This document shows positions 47,226-61,558 of a DNA stretch of 64,000 bases, piece by piece. This DNA is from Dipylidium caninum (Eukaryota; Platyhelminthes; Cestoda; Cyclophyllidea; Dipylidiidae), in contig QEYB01000526.1 in assembly GCA_017562135.1 (NCBI GenBank), positions 1-64,000 of the forward strand. Direction: 5' to 3'. The notes beneath the pieces were generated by a model. The model ran no database searches. It saw only the letters and a list, made by a program, of their open reading frames with translations, and had not been told where the DNA came from. Within the stretch, counting starts at the first letter, position 1; every line of letters begins with the position of its first letter. A program made the translations under genes and the position numbers.

Positions 47226-50200
47226 GGGTAAGTAAATAAAAACAAAAGCAAAATGGTGTTGGATGTGTATTCCACTCAGCCGTGTCGGCTTGATTTTACA
47301 CGTCAGTCCATGACTTGTTCGCGAAGGTGGCTTAGAGCCGTCTTACATAGAATTCCTCTCATTCTTCTCTAAAAAGAAGCAGGACAACGTGCTTGCTTTA
47401 ATTTGTTAAAATCACCCGCAGAGAGTGTCCCCGGGTACGCAGTTCCCGGACTGACGTTGCGCTTTCTCCGCTCATTCCCTTGAATAATCTAATGCTTTGA
47501 TCCCATCCGTCGACTCGGCTCGTAACAAGTGTAGAAAAACGCTGAGAGCAAGGGCAAATGAATTAATTTATACCCATCTTTAATCCCTAATGGGATCACG
47601 CAATCCTCTCGATGTGCACTTCTCCAATATCACAAACCTTCATTTGCAAATTATGGTTTGCTAATGCAAATATATAAAGTCTCTTCTCTTATGCTGCTTC
47701 CGCTCCAAATGCGCGGATTCATCGCATGGGTTAAGTGCTATGCATATTTTTTTTCAATCTTTGTTATTCTTTTTGTTTTAACGGAGATTAACAGTTGTAG
47801 GCTTCTGATTGTGTGCTACAGTTAGCCATAGGGACATTGACACGGAGTATGACATGTTAATCTCTTTTTAACTATTGCAGCATGTTCTCATGTAATTGGA
47901 TATCAATACGCAACAAATCAGGAGTGACGTTCTCCAAAATAAGTGTTCTGTGCAGGCAAAAAATATCTAAATAATGAAAATTTGATGTAAGAAATAGACA
48001 CTCTAAGACGAACAAAGTACGAGATTTCTACTACATTACCAAAGACCTTATGTTATTTATATTGAGGACGGTGATATCACTTCATTTTCTGCTCCTGAGA
48101 TGCAAACGACCTTGTGATCTTGTTTATATCTGTGGTAAACAACAGATTGTTTCGCGGTTGAAATGAGATAAATTTTATTTTAATTGAGTTTGACCGAACC
48201 GGCTTTCACTGTCAGTAAAATGCTATAAAGATTAATAGGCTTCTAAAATGTCATTTTATCTATAAAGGCAGACTAAAACCACCTTTCACGGAGACGCTAA
48301 CCAGCTTAATGCAACAATAGTAAATAGTTTTGAACGCAGGCTTATACCGCATTTTCGTGACCTCATATCAAAAATATTTCCATGTAATCTTTTGATAAAA
48401 TCATCTTATAAGGGACGCTCGGCAGGGTTTTCCGCAACTCTCGTTACATGTATTTTGCGCCATTTCTGAGGGGTTGTTTTGAATTCCGAAAACGAAGCCA
48501 AATTTTGTGTTTTAATGGTACGAAATAAATGGACGTGGCGTCATGTTGAGGACGATAGAAATAGGAAAGCTATAGCTCGAGTGCTTACTCACACCATATT
48601 TTTATGAGATCACTTCACATTCCTCCGGCTGTAGTTTTTGTCCCGAACTCGGCGTTTTCATCCTCTGGATGGGCAATTTAACATTGTTAAGTTATTATCA
48701 CGGTATAAAATCGCCCTATTCATACCTCAGTAGGCTGCGGTGAAAATCACACATTATTTTAGCAGTTGTTCATTTTGATAAGACTTTTTTAATTTCTTGT
48801 GCAATGCAGCTTCTACTTAGCGCATCCTTTCTTTGACTGCTTACTCTCACTCTTTATTTCCAACCCATTTCGTAAAGGTGTTTTACTCAACTGTAATTTA
48901 ATAATTCGTATAAGGACTTAAATTGGCAAGATTATGTCATTTCGTTGCCGCAAATTAAAGTACTATTTTTTCCTCGAAAAGTGGCTCTATTTGCTAGGCT
49001 GACATCGAAGGAGGTCTACCGCGAGCGCATAGAAGTGGGAGGCATTTAGTCTTTGAGGCACGTCAGCTGGAAGACCGCGGAATAGGCGGCTAAGTGGCAG
49101 TGCGCAAATCGTCTTCCCCGGGGGCGGGGGGAGACGACACTCGACGGTTTTGTCGTCCTCCTTCGTCAATTTCATTGAAAGCTTGCTTTTGCGAGTTTAA
49201 AGGCGCTTCAATGGTTATGTTTCCTGTTCCGTAAATTAATTGCACTTGCCTAGAACATGGCCACGCAAGCTACTTCATAAGGTCGCTTCTAAATTGCCTT
49301 CACCATCAGCGTAGGTCAATGACTTGACTTGCAGAGAAGGTTTCGCGATTTTTCTTTTCAAAACCGCCCTAATTTGTCTCTCACAGAGAAATAGGTGGTG
49401 TCTTTTCTAGCACCTAGTTTTGGGCCTCAAACCCTTCGAAGCCGCTGCCTTTCCGTTAGGTGACATTCGCCTTACTACGCAGCTCGGGCGACAGAAATGA
49501 CATCTGCCCACTTGGAGGACGATTGAAGCTATTTCCCACGTTATTGTGCTCGACACAGCGATTCATCCGATGCCCTTCGAACTACTGTCTTCTCTACCCA
49601 CGTTATCTGCTGAATGGCGAATTAATGCGCTGGAAAGACGGTGGCAAAAGAGGCGGTGGGGAAGGACGAAGCGGAGAGTAGCGGTGCCAGACGGGGATTT
49701 TCCCCAAATCATCCCGCCCTCCCCCTCCCCTCCAGTTTATGTCCCCCCAACTTAATGATAACGACGGTTTAATTAAACTGGCATTAGGAGTGGACAGGAG
49801 AAGACGGGAGAAGCGAAAGTTAATTCCATGCAAACTGGCATTCACACCTCGACTTTCTCCAGTCATCCCGCTATAGTTAAAACGCTTCGTGGGAGTAAAT
49901 CCCACTTACTTCATCTAAACAGCAATGAATATAAACTCTTTTCTAAATGATTTTACGATTTAGGCTAATGGTAAGAAGTTATCACATTTACTAATTACTA
50001 TGAGGATTCGTCGCGCCTACTTATTTCTTTGTAAGTAGCACAGTGCAACCAAAGTAATACGCAAAATTTGTGGATGGATTAGCCCCTTTTCATATATAAA
50101 AAAGCACACATTTGGCTGACAAGTCCGAAGAATTTGGTCCGGAGATGAGAAGGGCGTCATAATGGCGTAAACAGGCAAAAAAACCTGCATTCCAACCTCT

Positions 50201-51175
50201 CCGTCGTCAGCATTTTCAAGGACTTTTGGTCAAACCGCTTCTCTCTTCGACTTTCCTGACAGCCAATCGGTCTTTTCGCCTTCTCTATCAAATTGTTTAC
50301 ACTTTTTGTCCTTTCTCGACAGACTTTCGTCGCGCCGAGGCCCTCGCGAGGACGAGAGTCGGAAAAGATGATGTGTCAGGCCGCTTCTCAACCGACATCA
50401 ACGCGTTCCCAAGACAAACTTAAAAGTCCTCGACTCGCCCTTCCCCCCTTTCTTACGCCAAATTTCCTATCCATCTCCAAAGCCGCTGCCACCTGCGCGG
50501 ATGTTCATGCACCAGCCGCAAGAGGTGTGGCGTAGCTTCTCAACGACATCGACGTCAACGCGGATCGTCGAAAGGTGCAGGCCAGGCTGGCGGAGGGCGG
50601 CAAAAAGCCTCGCCTCACCGCCTTTCTCACGGATGAACTGTTTCTTTCACTCGCCTTCCGGTTTCTGTCGCAGAGTTGACGAGGACTGCGTGTCTCGTGG
50701 TCCCCCGGCGCCTCGTCGGAGGGAAATTGTCGACGGAGCCTGTGGCTTCACGCCTCACTCCACGAGGTGAATTGCTCTTCTCGCTACTGCTTTGAGAGGC
50801 CTCGTGCAGTGGACGAGAAAGACTCAAAACTCGGTGGAGAAGCCGCCTTTGAGTCCGTGGCGCCTTCTACGGAGTTATGGGTGTCTGGAAACCCGCCTTC
50901 TCCGCAACCAGACGTCTCGTGACTGGCGACTCCTCGCCAACCGACCTGGAGACGAGACGAGCCAGTTTCGACGGCTCATCGGTCACGCATGCTCAGTTTT
51001 TTGTGAACACATTGAAATGGTTGATGAACTCAGCAGTAATCAGGTTTTTTTTCCCAATGACATTAAATTCAACTCCACATAACAAACTGGACAAGTTTGC
51101 TGTCAATCTTCAAAATTGCCACTTCACTCCCGCCTTTCCACTCGCTGTCAAAATACTCCAGTAGAGACGAGGAGT
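47226..51175. other. AT-rich intergenic DNA, nothing recognised
   Basis: The composition switches abruptly to AT-rich at about 47,225 and stays so to about 49 kb, then becomes mixed. No open frame of note, RNA gene or repeat unit was seen. Confidence 0.55.
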
Positions 51176-53785
<2,610 letters not shown>

Positions 53786-55130
53786 TTGTGATGTTTTGAA
53801 AGGGCGGGAACGCTATGCGAGTCTAGAAATAGTTGAAACAAATAACGTTTTATACCAGAGAAGAATATAATAAATATATCTCATCAAATACTTCACAAAT
53901 TTGATTACTTTCCTAAAAATTCTTTGCTAAAGTGCCGCGATTAAATACTGGTAATTTTACTCAATTTACAAGTTGGTAAATACAAGAAAAAGATTTCTCT
54001 TTTAAAAAGCATTTGCCGCACCAATTAGCTGCCCTGTATTTTATAATTGTTATGAAATTGTTGCGGTGAGGATTAATTAGGGGCTATTAACCCTTCCCCC
54101 ACATGACAACTCAATTTCCCGATTAAAACATATATTTACGTTGTAAGTACTCCCCGTCTTCCCCTCTTAGGACACAACGCCTAAATATTTAACTCAAAGT
54201 TAAGGAATTCCGTCTAGTCCTTTGTTTACAGAGATGCATATATGCGGAAATTCTTTCATAATTATTATCTCGCAAATGGGGCATGTTGACTTGATGGTAT
54301 CTACTTCCATGGTTAGGCCCTGGTCTCACTCCAAACCGTTCAAGTAGAAATCATAGAATCGAGCATAGTTATGAATGAACTATCACCAAACGGGGAAAAC
54401 TCCAAACACTTCGAAAATTTTTTGCATCCTGCTCTAATTATAGTTAATGAACCACGGAATCCCCTTAACGAGGACAAGGGGTGGTAAACTTTTATCTCTT
54501 GCCGTGTTACTTACCCTGTTTCACAACAGACAATCCCTTAACAGGACCTCCTTTTCAGGTGGTTCCCCGCAAGCTTGTCTAAAATTATTGTTGCTTATTC
54601 AACCACTCAATGCAGCCCTGCGCCGTTGTCTACGTCTGTTTCTCACCTTATTTTTTACTATCAGGCTGCCCTAATCATCCATTGGAAATTCTAGAGATTG
54701 GAGAAGCTTATCTCTCACCTAGCCATTATGATATTGGCGAAGCTGTATTAATTGTTCATTACACCACTTGATTACTTCTACGCAGGCTGCTATCTGCTAG
54801 CCAAAAACACCAAATTCCCTGCCTCAGTCGCCTACTTATCGAGTATCACACCCACATTTCACATATCAATGGACTGTTACACCCTTCAACATTCAAAACC
54901 ATGCCAACTTTCCATTAGTTTGAGGGAACAAATGCCCCTAAATTAAAGCTCCTGCCATTAAACTGCCCCCGTATTTGAGTGGAGATATACTGCGAGGGCA
55001 GAGACTGAGGACTCATGTGAAAGACACGGAAAGGTGATAACCCAGAGGTGTTATGAGAAAAGACCCCCTCATTAGACGTCAGTCTGCCTTGCCTACTTCC
55101 ATTGATCAGCGGGAACCGAGGCGCGCTCGC
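53786..55130. other. Intergenic DNA between KATNAL2 and ceramide synthase
   Basis: AT-rich with no recognised gene. The two genes are divergent across this gap, so both promoters must lie in it. Confidence 0.5.
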
Positions 55131-55230
55131 ATTGGCTCATTAAATGGACCAATCAGGGACGGGAGCGGTTCAGTGTGAGTCGTGTTTGCACACACAGAGC
55201 TGAGCTTTGATTGGATGACGTGCACGTCAT
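55131..55230 (+). promoter_or_regulatory. Ceramide synthase promoter: CCAAT boxes and palindromic CRE-like site
   Basis: Upstream of the start at 55,355 are ATTGG at 55,131-55,135, CCAAT at 55,149-55,153, ATTGG at 55,210-55,214 and, directly adjoining, a perfect 16-bp palindrome ATGACGTGCACGTCAT at 55,215-55,230. The palindrome consists of two TGACGT half-sites in opposite orientation, as bound by bZIP (CREB/ATF-type) dimers. The arrangement is typical of animal core promoters. Binding is inferred from motif only. Confidence 0.6.
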
Positions 55231-55354
55231 TTCAATTTGATTCACCGTCGGTTAGTTAAAGCGGAGCGAGAAGGAGTAGAAGAAGAAGATAGAGACGGGT
55301 CGGGGAGAATTTTGCCATTCTTGTTCGTGTGTGAAATAAAAGGGAGAGTAGACA

Positions 55355-58300
55355 ATGGATGATGCGCTCTCAGAGACGAATAGGGGTCCACCAAGCATTC
55401 CCAATTTCGTGCGGCAGACCTACAAGACCATCTCGGAGTTGGCATTCGACTCGGAACAAAATCCCTACGATCATGAATTCACCATCAGAATGTTCACTGA
55501 GGGCTCACCGTCAGTTCAACAGGTCGCCGCGGTTTTAGCCTTGGCGATGGCATTCATCCTCTTCCGCTACGTCAGTACACCCTACCTGCGGGTTAGTTGA
55601 ATGAAAAATTCTCCTTTTTATCCTACTCTTCATGTTAATTCACGACAACGAGGTGTTGAGGACGACCGTCAGGAGACAGACGGTCCGCGTCATCATTGAC
55701 CGATGGTGGCGACGTTTCCTTCCAACCAGACATTCGCGGGACATACACACACACTCAGGTGGGACGGAATTGGCACTCCGTGACATGTGGGACGACAGTG
55801 TGATGCTCTCAGCGGGACGACTCGAAGCCCCGGGTGATCAAAGAGCCTCACGCCAGGTTTAACACGCTGTGCTGTGGGAGCTCAAAGACGGGCATTTACG
55901 TTTCCATGACGAGACGGCGATCTGCCACCGAGGTATGAGCGGCCCTCCGAGAAGGAGGTGGCGAGGTGGCGGACGAGCAGTCGGCTGTCTGGACCCACCT
56001 GCCTGTCTCCGCTGCCCCGTCCCTGCCGTTGGACTTGCGGCGCTGTGGCTTGGCCGGACGCTTGGATCGTTTTCGACTCGACGCTGTTGTGGCAGTTGAA
56101 GCGTCCGTCCGCACAGTCTGCACCACCTCCACGCGGCAGGTCACGACGAACACGAAAGTCACCGAGTCGGGTTGAAGAGCAACTGTCAATTCGAGCTGTC
56201 ACACGGGCGGTGGCCACGACAGCCACGCGCAGATTCGTGGAAGCGTCTGACTGTTCCAGTTGACGCCACGCAAGCACCGAACACCACGCGGATTTGACGT
56301 TGAGGTCCAGTGGCATCTGGTAGATTTGACAGCGCCAAGGGACTTGTCAAAGTCCCCTTCCAACGCGCTCTCAACGTGGGAGGTGCCTCCATCTCGCAAT
56401 CCCAGCAGACGAGGCGGGGCAACCGGCACCTCGCGCGTCGAACGGCGTTGGCGCCGAGGACAGTGGCGAAGCCTTCACGGAGACCTGTTGCACTACGAAG
56501 TGAACTGAGAAGGTAGAAATCAACTGGCGAGACTCACCAGCCTCGATACCCCGGCCCCGGCCCGTCTGGCGGCCTTCGGAGGCAGTCACTTCGGCCCTTC
56601 ACCCTTCACCAGATCGACGACGACGGCGATGACGCTAAAAACCGTCGATTAGATTTCCCAGTTAATGTTGTGTCCCCAAAGGCCTCCAGTGGAGTGCGTA
56701 GCCTCTCTGCCTTCTGTCATCCGAACCTTCGCGCCGCAGACGCTGTCACATCCGCATTTCGCTGCGTCTTTTTCCCTCCTGCCTTTTCACTTCCGCGCGC
56801 CTTTCAAGGCCAGGTCGTCTTTTTGCCATGGGATTCAGCGTGCCTTCTCTTAAGCCGTTCTGCCATGTCAACTGGCGTTTTGCGGCCCGCTGAAGTTGCA
56901 ACTTGGCCAGGCGAATGTACGAGACATTGTTAGTCGCCTTACTTTCATCCCCTCCTTTTCTTCGCTTCCAGAGACTCGTTGAATGGGCCCAATTCCAACC
57001 AAGAGACGCTGAAAAGGCGCCTGAGGGAATATTTCGGTCTCTGTACTACTGCTTCATCACCGTCTACGGTGGCTACATCTCCTACTTCAGCGGTCGCTAC
57101 AACTTTATTCAGCAGCCCTGCGAGGTCTACGACAAAAATATCACTTGGGGTAAGTGGATTGTAGCATGGGAAAATAATAATTGCTGTCCCACCTGACAAC
57201 TTGCGACGACCGCCACCCTCCCTTCCTCTGAACGTCGCACTTTTTGGACCCCAACACGTCGTCTGTTGCACGAAGAGCTGAGGCCAGACGATTCGAGGCG
57301 AGGCGCGGTGCTGAAACCGGTTCCGGCCAAGAGGAAAGTGGAGAGGAAGTCGTAAACCACCGCTACTGCTAGAAGGGTAGCTAATCCACCGTTGTAACAT
57401 CTCCTAAGTCACATGATTCCACGTCATTTGAGATTGCGTGGCCATTGGTTAGAAGACGCGACCTTGACGAGCCAATCAGATTGCTCCAAGGTCGACTGGT
57501 GTCATGTGTGAACCCGTTTGGCCGACATTCTTGATACAATCAGCTGATTCTCCCCTCTTCTGCCCCACCCCGCCTTCTAAGCCTCGGCGACGAGGGGGGA
57601 AGGCAGGGGCGGCGATAAACACGCTCCGTCGCTGCTCTTCACTCACGTGAACGCGGTAGGAGACGAGAAAAATAGACTGCGGAAGCGCTCATGCTGGACT
57701 TCACGTCTTCTTCCAAGTGGCGACCATTGCGATGTCAGCTCGAACAGCATCTCCTTTTGCCTAACGCTGTATTTCCCTTCAATTGGCCTAAATCTCATCA
57801 GCGGTCACTGCTCGTCCCCCGTTTCGTGCACTAAACTGACTGGCGTCTTGCATTTCCGCCCACATTTCTGCCATTTCAGAAACCTACTTCACTCGGCCCA
57901 CTCCCTCGGACATTCTCAGTCTCTACTGGATCCAATTCAGCTACTACCTCTCCGCTATCTACCTCGAATTGTACATGGACAAGCAGAGGAAGGACACGGC
58001 GATGATGCTCCTGCACCACTTCGTCACTCTCGCTCTCATGTACTTCTCCTTCATGGGCCGGTACGTCCACTTCTTGCAAAACTCCCACAAATAAACATTT
58101 TCTCCCCAAGAAAGCGTATTTGCCTTGTCCACTCGTTGACAGAAACTCGAAAATACCAATGGAAGACGATTCGATTAAGTGTGAAAGATTGCGCCTGTTC
58201 CATAGTTTCCGGCCTAAAAATATGCTTCCTGGCGGCCATCATCCTCCACTCTCCAACATCTTCTCCATTCGTCTTCAGCTACTTCAAACACGGCTGCATC

Positions 58301-60240
58301 ATCTTCTTCCTCAACGACATCTCCGACGCCATTCTGGAGACCGGTAAAATATGCCTCTACGCCAACAGTCGGGGCGGCAAAAGACGCGAGTTTGGCGAAT
58401 TCTGTTGCAACCTTGTCTTCTTCTTCTTCACCCTCTCCTGGTAAGGCCAAGGCGACGTGTGGACCTGCGATCACGCGTCGTCCACACGTCCACATCATTT
58501 GTCAGTCACGTTTTTAGTTTGTTGCTTTTTGGGGGGGGGGGGGGGGGAGGTGGCGGAAAGTGAGGCGTAACGTGACAACGCAGTCGCTCGCCCTCGGGTT
58601 GAAACTTCACTGGCATCGCCTGTCTCGTCGTGGTGTAGAATGCTTAAGTCGCACATTTGCATGTCATAAGTTGATTTTCGTCGAGGCGTTGTCCAACTAA
58701 CTTGGCAACACGCATCTGCGTCGATACTTCTTCAAGTATCCCCTTGACTTTCTCCAAAATAACCCATGAGATTGTAATCAGTGATGATGATGGCGATAAT
58801 ATCTTTAAATAGGTTCTACTTTCGAATATACCTCTACTGTGTCCGACTCCTCCACGCGACTAATTGGTGCGTCTACATTCAACGCAACATTTGGCGTCCT
58901 CGTATGTACCTCTTCTTCAATTGCCTCCTCTGGACCCTTTTCCTGATGCAGCTGATTTGGAGTTACGTAAGTGCTCGCATGATGCCTTAACCAGCAGTCC
59001 TCCCCTGTTGGCAAAGTCGAGATCGGGAGAGCCCGAGTTTTTTGGTCTGGAGTCGGTTAGACGACGGCCTGGCCATACCACCACACATCCACATGAGTCT
59101 GCATGACTGAGAGAATCGCGGTCCCCCGGAGGCCTAGAGGGGAGACAGACAAGACGGCGACGAGGCGCGTTTTACTCCGCCATCGTGTCCTGACAAGTCC
59201 ACGACCAGAGTGCTTGATGCAGGTTGACGTGTGAGGTGCGGCCTCCTCTCCCGCTTCACCAATGAAATGAATTGTATGGCCAGACATGTTAGCAATCGTA
59301 CCACGATGGATGGTTTGAATAATCTTTTCCTACAGCCTTTAAATTTGTCACAGTCTCGCCTGTTCTGTATGAAAAAGCGCAATCATTTTAGATCATAAAA
59401 TTAATGAACTTCTAACATCGCCGACCGTCAAACTTCTATTTACTTTGATGGTTTATCGGCAGAGAGCAGCATATCACCTAGAGAATTCATGTAACGCCAG
59501 TTTCTTGATTAACGTAACTGAATGCAGGTAGAAATTCTACAAGTTGGAGAAAATGAGTAACATGCCTAGTCGAAACACCAAAAAAAATATATGTCTGTTG
59601 CAAAACGTCATTTATATTGGGTTAGATAAACTGTTACCTCAAGTGTACAGTTATTGAATGAAACGACTCTGCAAATTTTATTACTTTAAATGAGATTAAG
59701 GCAGCACAAATCTCTCACCACAGCGATGACCTTGAAATATCAGGCGAGTTTGAGAGACGTGAATCCCTCATGATTTATTGCGCCAGCAAGAAACTAAGGT
59801 TTAAAAAGATGTTTCAGAAAGCGAATTGCCACCAGTGCAACGCTACGCAGCGACAGTTAGGAGGGAGAGACTGAGTAGCAGAGGCCCATGAAGCATGTGA
59901 AAGTAATTCGTAACCTCAAAAAACAATCCGAGATGTATTTGATTGCGTTAAACCACTTTCATATATATTCCTTTTTTGCAAAATTACACAGTATAAAGTC
60001 TGGTAAATAGGTTTGCTTGATTAAGACATTATGGTGGTAAGGAGTTAAATTCAGGTTTTTATCTTCAGAGTCTACACTCCCATCAGATTTTAAATGCTTC
60101 TCTTTTAGTATATCCTCTCAATGTGTGTCAGGTTAGTGACTGGAAAAGACAAGTACCTAGAAGACATTAGAGAAAAAGAGTTGGAACAATCCAAAGAGCC
60201 TTACGAGAACGGCCTCTCGTCAAAGAAGAAAAAGCAATAG
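55355..60240 (+). CDS. CERS1: Ceramide synthase, CERS1-like (TLC/Lag1 domain)
   Basis: An endoplasmic-reticulum enzyme that N-acylates sphinganine or sphingosine with a fatty acyl-CoA. Exons 55355-55591, 56972-57149, 57880-58060, 58279-58440, 58813-58966 and 60109-60240 join in phase to give 347 residues; human CERS1 has 350. There is no homeobox-like segment, as in CERS1. Landmarks are AQFQPRDAEKAPEGIF, the Lag1 motif start LLHHFVTLALMYFSF with the catalytic His pair, FFLNDISDAILETGK, ANSRGGKRREFGE, and helices to IWSYYILSMCVRLVTGK. The Lys-rich tail ENGLSSKKKKQ resembles an ER retrieval signal. The family usually has His-Asp in FLHDISD; here it is Asn-Asp. Intron 5 (about 1.1 kb) is the longest. 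Confidence 0.93.
58531..58547. repeat. Poly-G tract (17 nt)
   Basis: Homopolymer in intron 4 of the ceramide synthase gene. Its length is likely unreliable in the assembly. Confidence 0.85.
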
Positions 60241-61558
60241 ATAAAGGAGACTTAATTGGGTGCTCACTGTTCCATCCACGCTTTCATGACCACATATTTC
60301 TTATGGAGCATGTATACTTTGACCGATCTACGTATCTATGCCCGCTTGATTTTTCTTATTTCATAGACACAAGATATTTGTAATTAAAAATGGATGAAAA
60401 AGGCCACTTTTTCTGCCAAACTGTTACGAAGGCTGACCAATCGCCAAAGTTTAATGAATGCGATTTTTTTTGCTGCAGTCACCGGGAGATATGTGAAACC
60501 TCTTCCATTAAAGTGCAGATGCCACAATTAGGTATTTTTACCCACTTGCGAGAACAAGCGAGGTTACTAATGTTTCAACAAGAATTCCGATAACATTTTT
60601 CTTTTTTCGGGTAAACAAAGAAGTAGTCGTCACCACTTTTGTTCAGATGGGAAGATGAGATCTAATATGACTACTATGCCAAACAAGGACCGGTGTCTTG
60701 CCATAAAAGATTCATCATTGTTTCAAAATCCCATTCCCCAGAGCTCCTCAACCGACGGCCGTATCCACCTCAAGCATTAGTATTGTGGGTTCTGCGTGAG
60801 TGCGCCACAAATTTCCAGATATAAATTAATGCTCTTCATTCAGTTTATCGGAAGTAATTAACGGGTGTTGTTGCTGAATTACAATTATCGTAGATCTCAT
60901 CTGCGCAGTTAGTGATTGAAGAGGTCGAATGTATTTTGGGAAAACCCTTTTATTTGATAGGGATTGGCAAAACACTTTACAAATTCAAAATAAATGATCT
61001 GTTCACAAAAATTGAATATTAAGACAGATAACAAATAATTTTGGTGTGAAAACCATTACCATACATAAGCGGTTGGAGCAACTACTTTTTTTTCAAATTT
61101 AGTTGTTGAGCCAATAGCTGAAGCCGACTCCACTATATCACAAAATTTTCTACCACGTACCACGAAAGTACGAGGGCCGAGAGGGCAGATAATGTTAAAA
61201 CAATGGAGTAAAAGTAAATTTCTGGCAAGGTTTGAGGATTCGCTAATGAATCTGGGGGATGTTGATTGCTATGTGGAAGGCGTTGCAATTTCAGCAGCTT
61301 AATCCTAATATTGCGTTAGCTCAAAAGTTTATGCCCTTGCTAATCTGATTTCTGTGTTCGCATCCTTTCTCCTAAAGGCTATACGATTGAAACGGTATAA
61401 CGTTACGGCGAAATTAATCCGACAAAAAAATCACATATTAAAATGTGATTTAATTTAAATACTTAAACAATAAAAGCAATTTTGGTGAAATATTTAAAAA
61501 TCTAGTGCTGATGTTTGTTTATGGCGTTAGAGAAATTAGGACATTTAAGTTTGTTTAA
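60241..61558. other. Intergenic DNA, nothing recognised
   Basis: AT-rich gap between the ceramide synthase stop and the aminopeptidase start, which face the same way. It presumably holds the 3' UTR of one and the promoter of the other. Confidence 0.55.

Noticed and set aside
55355..60240. Identity as a fatty-acid elongase (ELOVL)
   Set aside because: The HH motif is part of LLHHFVTLALMYFSF followed by NDISD..LE, which is the Lag1/TLC signature. The elongase HxxHH box is absent.
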